From Arthrobacter sp. Soil762 (GTDB lineage Bacteria; Actinomycetota; Actinomycetes; Actinomycetales; Micrococcaceae): a stretch of 64,000 bases of DNA. The DNA is taken from the NCBI RefSeq assembly GCF_001428335.1, contig NZ_LMSG01000022.1:16997-80996 (forward strand). Direction: 5' to 3'. This document shows positions 8,535 through 17,200 of this stretch, one piece after another. The notes under the pieces were generated by a model, which had not been told where the DNA came from, did no database searches, and worked only from the letters and a program-made list of their open reading frames with translations. Positions within the stretch are counted from its first letter, which is position 1; every line of letters begins with the position of its first letter. Both the position numbers and the translations under genes were made by a program.

Positions 8535-9502
8535 CGCCGCTCCCCCTCAAGGTTCATGTAAGTCTCTTCCAGGGCACCCGAGGCGGGGGCAAAGGAGCTG
8601 ACCCCGACGCCGGCCAGCACCAGGTCGCGCAGGAGGCGGGCGGCGTCGTCGTCGTTCAGCAACACCAGGCTGACGGCCGGCCGGCGGCCGTCCTCAACCC
8701 GGAACGCCAAGCCAATTTCCGTGAGTTTGGCAGCGAGCGCTGCACCGTCCGTTGCCGAGATGGCGTACCGCCTGCCGGAGGCGGCAGCCTCATCCGTGGT
8801 CTGGTGCCGGACCGTCTTCCCCTGGTTGACGAACACCGCGGCGTCGGCAATTTCGTCCAGCTCGCTGAGCACGTGGGAGGAGACCACAATGGACTTCCCC
8901 TCCGCCGCCAGCTGCCGCAGCATCACGCGCAGCTCCACCCGCGATCCCGGGTCCAGGCCGGACGCCGGCTCATCGAGCAGCAGCACGGACGGATCGTGGA
9001 TCAGTGCGCGGGCCAGGCTGAGGCGCTGCTGCTGCCCGCGAGACAGGACACGCGCCGGCTGGTCTGCAAGGTCGCTCAGGCGGACCCTGTCCAGCATCCC
9101 GGTGACGCGCTGCGGGATTCCGGCCTTGGGCAGCTGGTAGAAGCGGGCTATCTGGGTAAGAATCTCACGGGCGGTCAGGGACTCCCACACGCCCAGGGTG
9201 TCCGGCATCCAGCCAATCCGTTTGCGCACTTCCGCGCGGTGGTGCTGCGGATCCAGCCCGTCCACTGTGACAGTGCCGGAATCCGGCGCCAACAGCGATG
9301 CCAACATCAGCAACAGCGTGGTTTTACCGGCCCCGTTGGGACCGATCAGCGCGGTGACCTTGCCCGCCGGAGCATGGAAGTCCATGTGTTCGACGGCGTG
9401 CACCTGCCCGAAGCTGCGGCTCACCGCGGTGGCGCTGATGCCGTTCTGGCGCGGGCTTTCCAGCCCGGCCGGAATCCCTATTTTGTCCCAGTTTTCTGTC
9501 AT
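8531..9502 (-). CDS. ABC transporter ATP-binding protein
   Basis: 323 residues. Walker A GPNGAGKTT lies at about 53-61 and the Q-loop region at WMPDTLGVWESLT. The signature is degenerate, LSRGQQQRLSLARAL instead of LSGGQ. Walker B is VLLLDEPASGLDP and the H-switch is VVSSHV. About 90 extra C-terminal residues follow the nucleotide domain, as in many ABC-2 exporter ATPases of drug or polysaccharide type. It powers the permease encoded immediately downstream. It is transcribed divergently from lysC across a 215-nt gap that should hold both promoters. Confidence 0.9.
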   Translation of the reverse strand: MTENWDKIGIPAGLESPRQNGISATAVSRSFGQVHAVEHMDFHAPAGKVTALIGPNGAGKTTLLLMLASLLAPDSGTVTVDGLDPQHHRAEVRKRIGWMPDTLGVWESLTAREILTQIARFYQLPKAGIPQRVTGMLDRVRLSDLADQPARVLSRGQQQRLSLARALIHDPSVLLLDEPASGLDPGSRVELRVMLRQLAAEGKSIVVSSHVLSELDEIADAAVFVNQGKTVRHQTTDEAAASGRRYAISATDGAALAAKLTEIGLAFRVEDGRRPAVSLVLLNDDDAARLLRDLVLAGVGVSSFAPASGALEETYMNLEGERR

Positions 9503-9717
9503 TTCCCGAGCACCTGTCCCCCAAGCCGTTCATGCATATTGACTATTTGAGCGTACGCCTGAGCCGACGGGCACCGTATCCGCCGGAAGGCTGAGATTTG
9601 GACACAATTCCACGTCCGGCCGCAGGCGGCGATAAACTGGGCTGACACGTCACGCCGTCCAGCCGCAAGGCCGTGCCTGACCTCCAGAACTCCGATTGAT
9701 CCAGTGAAGGTACGCGC

Positions 9718-11076
9718 ATGAGTACGCCCACTTCCGAAGTGCACACAGCAACGCAGCCACAGGAGCTGCCCGAAGGCACTGCCGTGACCAAACAGCTGAT
9801 TGTGCAGAAGTTCGGCGGCTCCTCCGTGTCGGATGCCGAGGGCGTCAAGCGGGTCGCCAAGCGCGTGGTCGACGCGCAGCGGGCCGGCAACGAAGTGGTG
9901 GTGGTCGTTTCGGCCATGGGCGACACCACCGACGAGCTGCTGGACCTCGCCGCCCAGGTGACCGACTCCGCCCCCGCCCGCGAGATGGACATGCTCCTCT
10001 CCGCCGGCGAGAGGATCTCCATGGCCCTGCTGGCCATGGCCATCAACAAGTTCGGCGCCTCAGCACAGTCCTTCACCGGCTCGCAGGCCGGCATGATCAC
10101 GGACGGCATCCACGGCAAGGCGCGCATTATCGACGTCGATCCGCACCGCATCCGCACGGCCCTGGACAAGGGGCACATCGCGATCGTCGCCGGCTTTCAG
10201 GGCATGAGCCGTAGCACCAACGAGATCACCACCCTGGGCCGCGGCGGCTCGGACACCACCGCCGTCGCGCTTGCGGCCGCACTCGACGCCGATGTCTGCG
10301 AGATCTACACAGACGTTGACGGCATCTATACGGCGGATCCCCGCGTGGTGCCTTCCGCCCAGAAAATCGACACCATTTCCAGCGAGGAAATGCTGGAACT
10401 CGCGGCGTCCGGTGCGAAGATCCTGCACCTGCGCTGCGTTGAATATGCGCGCCGGTTCGGTGTGCCGTTGCATGTCCGGTCCTCATTCAGCCAGAACGAA
10501 GGCACCTGGGTCATCCCCAGCGCCGAAGACAAGATCACCACTCAAGAGGGAGTTGCCTTGGAGCAGCCAATCATCTCCGGCGTTGCACACGACCGTTCCG
10601 AAGCCAAAGTCACTGTGGTGGGTGTACCGGACATCCCCGGCAAGGCGGCCGCGATCTTCCAGGTCATTGCCGACGCCCACTCGAACATCGACATGATCGT
10701 GCAGAACGTTTCCACGCACGGCACGGGCCGGACGGATATTTCCTTCACGCTCCCCATCGTCGAAGGCGCGGAGGCCCTGGAAGCGCTCAAGGCCGCGCAG
10801 TCGGACATCGGGTTCGAGAACATCGAATACAACGAACAGATCGGCAAACTGTCCCTGATCGGGGCCGGCATGCGGTCACACCCGGGCGTCTCCGCGACGT
10901 TCTTCAAGGCCCTGTCCGATGCCGGGATCAACATCAACATGATCTCCACCTCGGAAATCCGGATCTCCGTGGTGACACACGCCGATCTCCTCGATGACGC
11001 CGTCCGGGCAATCCACAAGGCCTTCGACCTGGACAGCGAGGACGAGGCAACCGTCTACGGCGGCACCGGGCGCTAG
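9718..11076 (+). CDS. lysC: Aspartate kinase, alpha subunit
   Basis: A 452-residue cytosolic kinase for the first step of Lys/Met/Thr/Ile synthesis. The kinase domain begins at LIVQKFGGSSVSD (about 25-37) and includes TLGRGGSDTTAVALAAAL and YTDVDGIYTADPRVV. Two ACT domains (about 290-440) carry IISGVAHDRSEAKVTVVGVPDIPGKAAAIF and LSLIGAGMRSHPGVSATFF, the Lys/Thr feedback sites. ATG 9718 has GAAGG about 8 nt upstream. A GTG at 9784 would give a more usual N-terminus (VTKQLIVQKFGG), so the first 22 residues are less certain. A strong terminator follows, and asd is not adjacent in this window. Confidence 0.95.
   Translation: MSTPTSEVHTATQPQELPEGTAVTKQLIVQKFGGSSVSDAEGVKRVAKRVVDAQRAGNEVVVVVSAMGDTTDELLDLAAQVTDSAPAREMDMLLSAGERISMALLAMAINKFGASAQSFTGSQAGMITDGIHGKARIIDVDPHRIRTALDKGHIAIVAGFQGMSRSTNEITTLGRGGSDTTAVALAAALDADVCEIYTDVDGIYTADPRVVPSAQKIDTISSEEMLELAASGAKILHLRCVEYARRFGVPLHVRSSFSQNEGTWVIPSAEDKITTQEGVALEQPIISGVAHDRSEAKVTVVGVPDIPGKAAAIFQVIADAHSNIDMIVQNVSTHGTGRTDISFTLPIVEGAEALEALKAAQSDIGFENIEYNEQIGKLSLIGAGMRSHPGVSATFFKALSDAGININMISTSEIRISVVTHADLLDDAVRAIHKAFDLDSEDEATVYGGTGR
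10558..11076 (+). CDS. lysC: Probable internal start: aspartate kinase beta subunit (ACT domains only)
   Basis: In frame inside lysC, codon 281 is TTG, preceded at 5 nt by the strong ribosome-binding site GAGGGAG. The product would be 172 residues starting (M)EQPIISGVAHDRSEAKVTV. Corynebacterium glutamicum and Bacillus make a separate regulatory beta subunit from an internal start at this same point (the C. glutamicum beta begins MEEAVLTGVATDKSEAKV). Here the start codon is the rare TTG. The alignment and ribosome-binding site are seen in the sequence. Use of this start is inferred from those relatives. Confidence 0.65.
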   Translation: MEQPIISGVAHDRSEAKVTVVGVPDIPGKAAAIFQVIADAHSNIDMIVQNVSTHGTGRTDISFTLPIVEGAEALEALKAAQSDIGFENIEYNEQIGKLSLIGAGMRSHPGVSATFFKALSDAGININMISTSEIRISVVTHADLLDDAVRAIHKAFDLDSEDEATVYGGTGR

Positions 11077-11102
11077 CCCTCAGCCTGCTGCACGATCAAA
11101 AG

Positions 11103-11150
11103 GATGTTCTGGAGGCCGGTTCTGCCGGCCACCAGAACATTTTCTCTTTT
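11103..11150 (+). terminator. Strong intrinsic terminator after lysC
   Basis: A 17-bp near-perfect stem (11103-11119 with 11125-11141), loop TTCTG, followed by TTTTCTCTTTT. It stops lysC transcription and probably also insulates the minus-strand small gene that converges on it. Confidence 0.9.
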
Positions 11151-11167
11151 GGGCAAAAGCGGGCAGC

Positions 11168-11383
11168 TCAGCCCTGCTTGTCCAATTCTTCGCGGCGCAC
11201 GGCATAGTGATGACCTTCGGAATCGGTTTCCACGACGAAGTGGGAAAGGTCCTCATCAGAGGCCTGCTCGAAGTCATCATGCTTGTGGACCACGGGCGAA
11301 TCCGTGTCCAGACGCGTTGCCGGCCCGAAGACAAAACGGAGCTTGTCGGTCGCGTGCATAAAACCGGTGAGCGCATGTCCCAT
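11168..11383 (-). CDS. Small conserved-looking protein, paralogue of the next gene
   Basis: 71 residues starting MGHALTGFMHATDKLRFVFG. ATG 11383 lies about 9 nt after an AAGGGGG ribosome-binding site, and an earlier GTG at 11392 is too close to that site. The protein is acidic in the middle (DDFEQASDEDLSHFVVETD) and ends VRREELDKQG. The N-terminal block FMxATxxLRxxFGPAxR is shared with the protein at 11515-11757, so the two arose by tandem duplication. I see no signal peptide or membrane span and recognise no function. Confidence 0.7.
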   Translation of the reverse strand: MGHALTGFMHATDKLRFVFGPATRLDTDSPVVHKHDDFEQASDEDLSHFVVETDSEGHHYAVRREELDKQG

Positions 11384-11514
11384 TGTTTCCACCCCCTTCC
11401 CGCGTTGCGGGCGAAAGAGCCGCAGCCTCCTTGTGGAGACAGTGCCCTTATTTTACGCCCGCAGCCACAAAAAGGGCCCGGTGAGGTTCGGCCTGATGGG
11501 AGGCCGGGCGAGGG

Positions 11515-11757
11515 TCAGCGGAGGGACTGGTCGCCCGGGTTCCTGGGCACAACATAGGTGCTGCCGTCCGCGCGGGTGACGGTTTCCCATTGCTGGGTCT
11601 CCCGCTCGCGCTGAGCCAGGAGTGCCCGGTTCTCTTCGGTCATGTCATGCACCAGGGAACTGCGGTTGGCCGGGCCGAAAATTGCCCTGAGCCTGCCGGT
11701 TGCGCGCATGAACCGCTGGGATGCGTTGCCCTTGTCGGCTGACTTGCCTTTGCCCAT
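11515..11757 (-). CDS. Small conserved-looking protein, paralogue of the previous gene
   Basis: 80 residues starting MGKGKSADKGNASQRFMRAT. The ATG at 11757 has AAGGGG 8 nt upstream. It shares FMRATGRLRAIFGPANR with the 11168-11383 protein, then has a charged helix-like part (EENRALLAQRERETQQWETV) and ends VPRNPGDQSLR. Its upstream region contains the 12-bp palindrome that also fronts the MarR-type gene, so this divergent gene could be under the same regulator. Function unknown. Confidence 0.7.
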   Translation of the reverse strand: MGKGKSADKGNASQRFMRATGRLRAIFGPANRSSLVHDMTEENRALLAQRERETQQWETVTRADGSTYVVPRNPGDQSLR

Positions 11758-11810
11758 GAAAGTGACCCCTTCGATAGAACCCAATTACCTGCTCCAGTGT
11801 ACGCTAACAA

Positions 11811-11822
11811 TTAGTGCACTAA
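11811..11822. promoter_or_regulatory. Palindromic operator candidate between small gene and ohrR-like gene
   Basis: Perfect 12-bp palindrome TTAGTGCACTAA, extended imperfectly on each side by CAA/TTG. It lies 17 nt before the MarR-family start and about 54 nt before the divergent small gene. This size and position fit a MarR-family autoregulatory site. Binding is inferred. Confidence 0.6.
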
Positions 11823-11838
11823 CTATTGGAGGAATGTG

Positions 11839-12321
11839 ATGACGGTACGGGCCGGCGCTGCGCGGCAGCAGGACGATGACCTCCTCCTGGAGCAACAGCT
11901 CTGTTTTGCCCTCACCGTGGCATCCAGAAGCGTGGTGGGCGCCTACAAGCCCGTCCTCGAAAGGCTCGGACTCACCCACCCGCAGTACCTTGTGATGCTG
12001 TGCCTGTGGGAATCAGCACCCCGCACGCTGCGCAGCATCAGTGAAGCCCTGGCGCAGGCCCCGGCCACCATCTCACCGCTTCTTCGGCGGCTGGAGGAGG
12101 CCGGCTTTGTCACCCGCCAGCGGATGGACGGAAACGAACGCACCCTCGCAGTGGGCCTGACCCTGGCCGGCGCCGCGCTGCGTCAGCAGGCCATTGCCGT
12201 CCCGGGCACCATGATGGAACGCCTGGGCCTGACCCGTGAGCAGGTGGGCGCGCTGCACAAATCCATGATGGGGCTCATCGCCGCTACCGCCGGATCCAAC
12301 GGGCAACCGTTCGGGGAGTAA
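11839..12321 (+). CDS. MarR-family regulator, OhrR-like
   Basis: 160 residues. ATG 11839 lies 6 nt after GGAGG, and a GTG one codon earlier is also possible. The N-terminal segment EQQLCFALTVASRSVVGAYKP...LGLTHPQYLVMLCLWE matches OhrR, including the Cys that OhrR uses to sense organic hydroperoxides (about residue 22) and the conserved Tyr. The winged helix follows (LRSISEALAQAPATISPLLRRLEEAGFVTRQR). No ohr peroxidase gene is adjacent in the window, so its target may be itself and the divergent small gene through the palindrome at 11811. OhrR-type sensing is an inference from the Cys. Confidence 0.82.
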   Translation: MTVRAGAARQQDDDLLLEQQLCFALTVASRSVVGAYKPVLERLGLTHPQYLVMLCLWESAPRTLRSISEALAQAPATISPLLRRLEEAGFVTRQRMDGNERTLAVGLTLAGAALRQQAIAVPGTMMERLGLTREQVGALHKSMMGLIAATAGSNGQPFGE

Positions 12322-12361
12322 ATGCGGCAAGGCGTAAAATGGCAGCAACCTAGGAGGGTCC

Positions 12362-12949
12362 ATGCGTTTGCGAACAGTACGGCCATTGCTGGCGGTCCTC
12401 GCCGTTGCCTTGCTCGCCGCGTGTACGGGCCCGCCCGACGGGACCGGGACTTCATCCGCCAGCCCCACAGCCAGCCCCACAGCCAGCCCCACAACCAGCC
12501 CCTCCGCCGGCCCGGGCACCTCCGGGTCCCCCGCTCCGGACACCGAGACCACCGTCCCTGCGCCGTCCCCTTCCGCGCCCCCGGCCCCGACGGCAGGCCC
12601 CGGCGCCGGCAACGCCGAGCTTGCCATTATGGTCAGGCCCTCCCCCACCGAAGCGGCGGTGAACTACACGCTGGTCTGCCGCGACGGCCTCCCCACGGCT
12701 GAGAGCAAGCACCCAAGGCCGGAGGCTGCGTGCGCTGCCCTCAAGAACAACGCTGCGCTCCTCAGCCCGGCCCCCAAGAGCAAAGACGTGGCCTGCACCG
12801 AACAATACGGCGGCCCGCAGACCGCCACGGTCACCGGGATTGTGGACGATACTCCCGTGGATGCCACGTTTGCGCGCACCAACGGCTGCGAAATCGGCGC
12901 CTGGAACGCAGCCCAGGACGTCCTGGGTGCCAGCGGTGGAGCAACGTAG
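12362..12949 (+). CDS. Lipoprotein with subtilisin-inhibitor-like (SSI) domain
   Basis: 195 residues. ATG 12362 has GGAGGG 5 nt upstream. The signal peptide ends in lipobox LLAAC (Cys about 21). A Thr/Ser/Pro spacer (about 22-85) contains a 12-bp tandem repeat encoding SPTA units. The C-terminal domain keeps the four SSI cysteines in TLVCRDG, EAACAAL, DVACTEQYGG and TNGCEIGAWN. SSI proteins inhibit subtilases outside the cell. In the register of Streptomyces SSI (C-P-M73), the P1 position would be Glu here, not Met or Lys. It overlaps the next gene by 23 nt and faces a secreted subtilase gene 1.3 kb downstream. Confidence 0.85.
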   Translation: MRLRTVRPLLAVLAVALLAACTGPPDGTGTSSASPTASPTASPTTSPSAGPGTSGSPAPDTETTVPAPSPSAPPAPTAGPGAGNAELAIMVRPSPTEAAVNYTLVCRDGLPTAESKHPRPEAACAALKNNAALLSPAPKSKDVACTEQYGGPQTATVTGIVDDTPVDATFARTNGCEIGAWNAAQDVLGASGGAT

Positions 12950-13859
12950 CCTGCTGACGGCCGATGCCTGGCGTGCCCGCGAAGAAGCGCACGCCCAACG
13001 CGTCCGCCGTTACTCGGATCCCTACCTTGCCCGCCGCTCGGCAGGTCGGAAGCACCCGGTGGAGGACTTTCTTTTCACCTACTACACCCAGAAGCCTGGC
13101 CAGCTGCTGCGCTGGCACCCGGGAGCCGGCGTCGTACTGACCGCTGAAGCGGCGTCCGCCCGCATGGGCTGGAAGCACTACAAAACGCTCGACGACGGCG
13201 AACTCGCCTCCCTAGGGCTGCCGCCAGGAACCCCTGCCGTGACATTTGACCGCGCCCGGTTCCTGGCCGACCGGCACGAGGCTGTGGCCTTCGCGGACAT
13301 CATTCTTCGCGGCACCGCTGCCCGGCCCGCGCAGTTCGGCTGCTTCGGGCTGCACGAATGGGCCATGGTCTACCGCCAGGACAAATTCGACCTGCGCCAT
13401 GAATACCTGCAACTGAGGCTGGGTTCCGCCGGCACGGACAAAGTGGTGGAGGACAACCGGATCCGGTGCTCACACTTCGACGCCTTCCGCTTCTACACGC
13501 CCGACGCGATTGCGCTGAACGAACTGGCGCCCAGCCGCGAAAACCAGCGGCACATGGAACAGCCGGGCTGCCTGCACGCCAACATGGACCTCTACAAGTG
13601 GGCGTACAAGCTGCTGCCCGCGCTTCCCAGCGAACTGGTCATGGATTGCTTCGAACTGTCCTGGCGGATCCGGGCCATGGACATGCAGGCCTCCCCCTAC
13701 GACCTCGCGGAGTGGGGTTACCCGCCCATTCGGATCGAAACCTGGGAAGGCAAAGCAGCCTACGTTGAGCATCAGCGCGCCTTCGCCGGTGAGGCTGCTG
13801 CGCTCCGAGGGCGCCTGGCGGAGGCCTTGGCACCGCTTCGAACTGCGGGGACGGCATGA
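12927..13859 (+). CDS. Protein of the family annotated 3-methyladenine DNA glycosylase in actinobacteria
   Basis: 310 residues starting VPAVEQRSLLTADAWRAREEAHAQRV. The GTG at 12927 has AGGAC about 9 nt upstream, and GTG 12936 is an alternative. It overlaps the upstream lipoprotein gene. Segments such as HPVEDFLFTYYTQKPGQLLRWHPG, FGCFGLHEWAMVYRQ and PGCLHANMDLYKWAYKLLP are typical of this family. I see neither the helix-hairpin-helix glycosylase motif nor the AAG fold motifs, so the DNA-repair label comes from family annotation and not from a visible active site. A 4-nt ATGA overlap couples it to the next SSI-like gene. Confidence 0.7.
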   Translation: MPAVEQRSLLTADAWRAREEAHAQRVRRYSDPYLARRSAGRKHPVEDFLFTYYTQKPGQLLRWHPGAGVVLTAEAASARMGWKHYKTLDDGELASLGLPPGTPAVTFDRARFLADRHEAVAFADIILRGTAARPAQFGCFGLHEWAMVYRQDKFDLRHEYLQLRLGSAGTDKVVEDNRIRCSHFDAFRFYTPDAIALNELAPSRENQRHMEQPGCLHANMDLYKWAYKLLPALPSELVMDCFELSWRIRAMDMQASPYDLAEWGYPPIRIETWEGKAAYVEHQRAFAGEAAALRGRLAEALAPLRTAGTA

Positions 13860-14209
13860 AGGACCTCGAGCTGACCATCAGGGTCACGGAAGACCCCGAC
13901 TCCCCCGAGTACGAGTTCCGGCTGATAGTCCGCGATGGCCGCCCTGCCGACGGTTGCACCGTGCCCGAGCCCGCAGCAGCGTTGTCAGCGATGGAACGCT
14001 TCGGTGAGGACATCTTCTTTCCCAAACCGGGCCCCCCGAAACTCTGCACGCAGCAATACGGCGGGCCGCAGGTGGCCGTTGTGACGGGCTCCATCAACGG
14101 CCGTCCCGTCAGTGTGACTTTCCGGCGAACCGATGGCTGTGAAATCTCCCGCTGGCGCGCCATGGCTCCCCTGCTCGGCGGGACAACTGGTTCCCGCGGC
14201 GAAATCTGA
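13856..14209 (+). CDS. SSI-like protein without signal peptide
   Basis: 117 residues starting MKDLELTIRVTEDPDSPEYEF. It is coupled to the upstream gene by a 4-nt overlap. The C-terminal half (PKLCTQQYGGPQVAVVTGSINGRPVSVTFRRTDGCEISRWRAM) aligns with the SSI domain of the 12362 lipoprotein. It has no signal peptide or lipobox. The first SSI cysteine is Val here (LIVRDG), so at most one standard disulfide remains (LCTQ...DGCE), with an extra Cys in DGCTVPEP. This suggests a cytoplasmic derivative of the fold. Protease inhibition is not shown. It converges on the subtilase gene. Confidence 0.72.
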   Translation: MKDLELTIRVTEDPDSPEYEFRLIVRDGRPADGCTVPEPAAALSAMERFGEDIFFPKPGPPKLCTQQYGGPQVAVVTGSINGRPVSVTFRRTDGCEISRWRAMAPLLGGTTGSRGEI

Positions 14210-14234
14210 CCATCGGCGGCAGCCGCCGCAAAAC

Positions 14235-14273
14235 GGGAACGCCGCCGGAACGAAGCGGTCCGGCGGCGTTCCC
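14235..14273. terminator. Bidirectional hairpin between SSI-like gene and subtilase gene
   Basis: Perfect 15-bp inverted repeat GGGAACGCCGCCGGA / TCCGGCGGCGTTCCC with a 9-nt loop, lying between convergent stops. It is preceded by AAAA on the left. It is probably a shared terminator. Confidence 0.8.
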
Positions 14274-14290
14274 ATGCCGTTGCTGAAGGA

Positions 14291-17200
14291 CTAGAGATCC
14301 ATGTTGCGGTTTCCGGAGAACTCCGGAACCTCCTGCTTCTTCTTTTCCTTTTTGACCTTGTCCTTCTTGTCGCTGGCAGCGTCACCGGCAGTTTCATCAG
14401 CAGGGACCACCAAAGCACTGCCTGGTGTGACAACCACAGAGACGAAGGTGGGCGCGCTCGAACCGGCGAACGTCACCCGGCCGATATACGAGCCTTCAGC
14501 CAGATCCTTCCACTGGAGCTTCAGAATGCCCGACTGGCCGTTCCCGAGCCGCAGCGGATTGGGGGTCACCGTGGCATTTCCCACGTTGGCTCCCAGCACC
14601 GCAGCGTCCACGGACGCCTTCGTGGGCTGCCCATTGGGGCTTGCATAGAGGTTCACAAAGATCGTGTACACGCCTGGAGCCGGGTTCGGAACCGAAATTG
14701 ATTCACTGGCAGAGGCCGTCTGGGCCAGCAGGGCCTGTCCCGCCGGGTTGAAGACCACCATGTCGAAGTCGGCGGCCTCGTCCGAGGAAAAGACGGAGAA
14801 CTTTGCCAGCGGCGATCCTGCCGGAACGGTGACCTCCTTGGCGAAGTTGGACGCGTCCGTATCCAGTGCCAGCGGCCCTGGCACCAGTTCGATGGCCGAA
14901 GAGTCAGCCTTGGACAGGCCGTCCAAGGTGATGTTCACGGGCGCGTGGGTGCCCGAAACCACCGGAATGTCACCCTGCCCCTGGCCTCCTTCCGAGGTAA
15001 ACGCCAGGTTTGCCGGTGCCACCACCGACTGCGGGCGGACGGCCACCGGCGATGCCACATTCTTGCCGGCACCCTGCCAGATGAGGTTGCCCATGGCAAA
15101 CTGCCCCAGGGCAGCGCTGGTGTTCTCGAACTTGACCTTGAAGGTGCGCTTCTCGCCGGCAGCCTTGAAGCTAAGGATCGACGGCGTGACCGTCACCTTG
15201 ACGCCAGGAACGCTGGCCTTGGCCCGGTAAACGCCCGGGGTCAGCGCGGTGACAGTCCGAGTGACCTCTGTCTTGCCGGTGAGTGCCCCCAGCGCGAACG
15301 AGGCAACATTCATATCCCGCGGTGCGGTTGTTCCGAGATCCGGAATGCCCAGGTCCAGGCCCGTTCCCTGAATGAACTTCAGGTAGTCGTCCTCTGAATT
15401 GTCGTAGACCAGGCCGGGATCCAGGACCCGCGCAATGTCCACCTGGCCAGCGCCGGTGGCGAACACGTCACCGTTCCGGCTGCCGTCTGCGTTCTTGATA
15501 TCAGCTGCCGTGGTCATCATGGCTGACTTGACGGTGGCCGGAGACCATGTGGGGTTCTTGGCCAGAATCAAGGCGCCAAATCCGGCCACGTGCGGCGCGG
15601 CCATCGACGTCCCGGACATCATGCCGAACTGGTCGCCGCCGGAACCGATGGGCGACACACCTGCCAGCACTGCCACACCCGGGGCCGCTACGTCAGGCTT
15701 GAGCAAGTCTGAGCCGGTAGCGAGCAACGGGCCCCGGGAAGAGAAGCCGGCGATCTGCGGCTGCGGCGCGGCCGGAAGGCCGGTGGTGTCCGTGTTCACC
15801 AGGGAGACCTTGATGCCGGGGTTGGCGATGATCTTGTCCTTGATCTGCTCCGTGGCCGGCGGATTCACGTGCACTGTGGGGACTGCGTGGCGGTCAAGGT
15901 CCTCGGAGGAGGTGGTTAAGTTGACCAGAATCATGCCGATGCCGCCGGCGCGCTGCACCTCGGCGCTCTTGGCTACGCGGTCCACCACCCCGCGGTCGCA
16001 GACAACAATCTTCCCTGTCACCTTGGCGGGATCCAGCGCATTGGGTGCGCACAGTTCCGGGTTTGCTGCGCCGGCGGCTGCGGCACTTGCCGCCAGCACA
16101 ACGTTGCTCGCAGGAACGGGAGCGGACATAAGACTGGCGCCGCGGTACTTGCTGCCGTCCTCAAATTCGACGGTTCCCTGCAACTCCGTGGAGAAGGAGC
16201 TTGCGGCCACTGTGGTCAGCCACGGAGCGCCGTGGTTCACGGTGCTTGCCGTGGGTCCCGAGTTTCCGGCGGATGCGGCAACAAAGATTCCGGCGGACGC
16301 CGCGGAAAGGAAGGCCAGCGAAACCGGGTCCGTGGTGGTTGAGGTGCTGCCGGAGATGGAGTAGTTGAGCACATCCACGCCGTCCAGGATGGCTTGATTG
16401 ATCGCGGCCACGGAGGCGGAGCTGTAGCACCCGCCGGTGGCTGGGTTGTCGTCCTCCCAGCAGACCTTGTAGACGGAGATCTTTGCCGCCGGCGCCACGC
16501 CGCTGGTGATGCCCATATCGGTTGCACCAAGGTTGGCCCGGACGTTCGCGTTGCCCGCTGCGGTGCTGGCAGTGTGCGTCCCGTGGCTTCCCACATCCAC
16601 AGGCGAAATCAGTTCTTCGGGCGCGCGGTTCTCCGGCGCCACGTACGCCATGTAGTCGTCAGCGAAGTAGCGGGCACTCAGGACTTTGGAGTTGCAGGCA
16701 CTGCCGTCAAACGCCGCGCCGGTTCCCTGGCCCTTCTGGCACTCTCCGACGAAGGTGTCGCCGTCGGACTTGAGCATGGCGATGTTGCCGTCCGCGGTGC
16801 GGTACGGGGCGCCCACTTGGGCCTGGCCGGCGAGTGGTTGCACGTCTTCCCCGGCGAAGAACGCGTTGGAGGGGGTGTAGCCGGAGTCAATAACGCCAAC
16901 TACGACGCCTTTGCCGGCATTCTCCTGCCCGCCGAAGACAGTCTTCCAGATGCCGTTTTCACCGCTGAGCCCAAGGAAGTCTGTAGTGGAGTAATCCGGC
17001 GCGTTCTCCGTGTCCGGTGCCACCATGAGGACGGCCGGGTCCTTGGCGAGCTTGGCGGCCTGGTCGGCGGTCAAATCGGCCGAGAACCCGTTGATGGCAG
17101 CCGTGTACTGGCGCTTGATCCGGACGCTTTCGGACCCGGCCACAGCGTTCTGCCTGCCCTCAAGATGCGCCTGGTACTGCTGGACTTCGGGCCGGTCGGC

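Noticed and set aside
8513..9550. 345-codon plus-strand ORF opposite the ABC ATPase
   Set aside because: The minus-strand ATPase has every expected motif. The plus frame has none.
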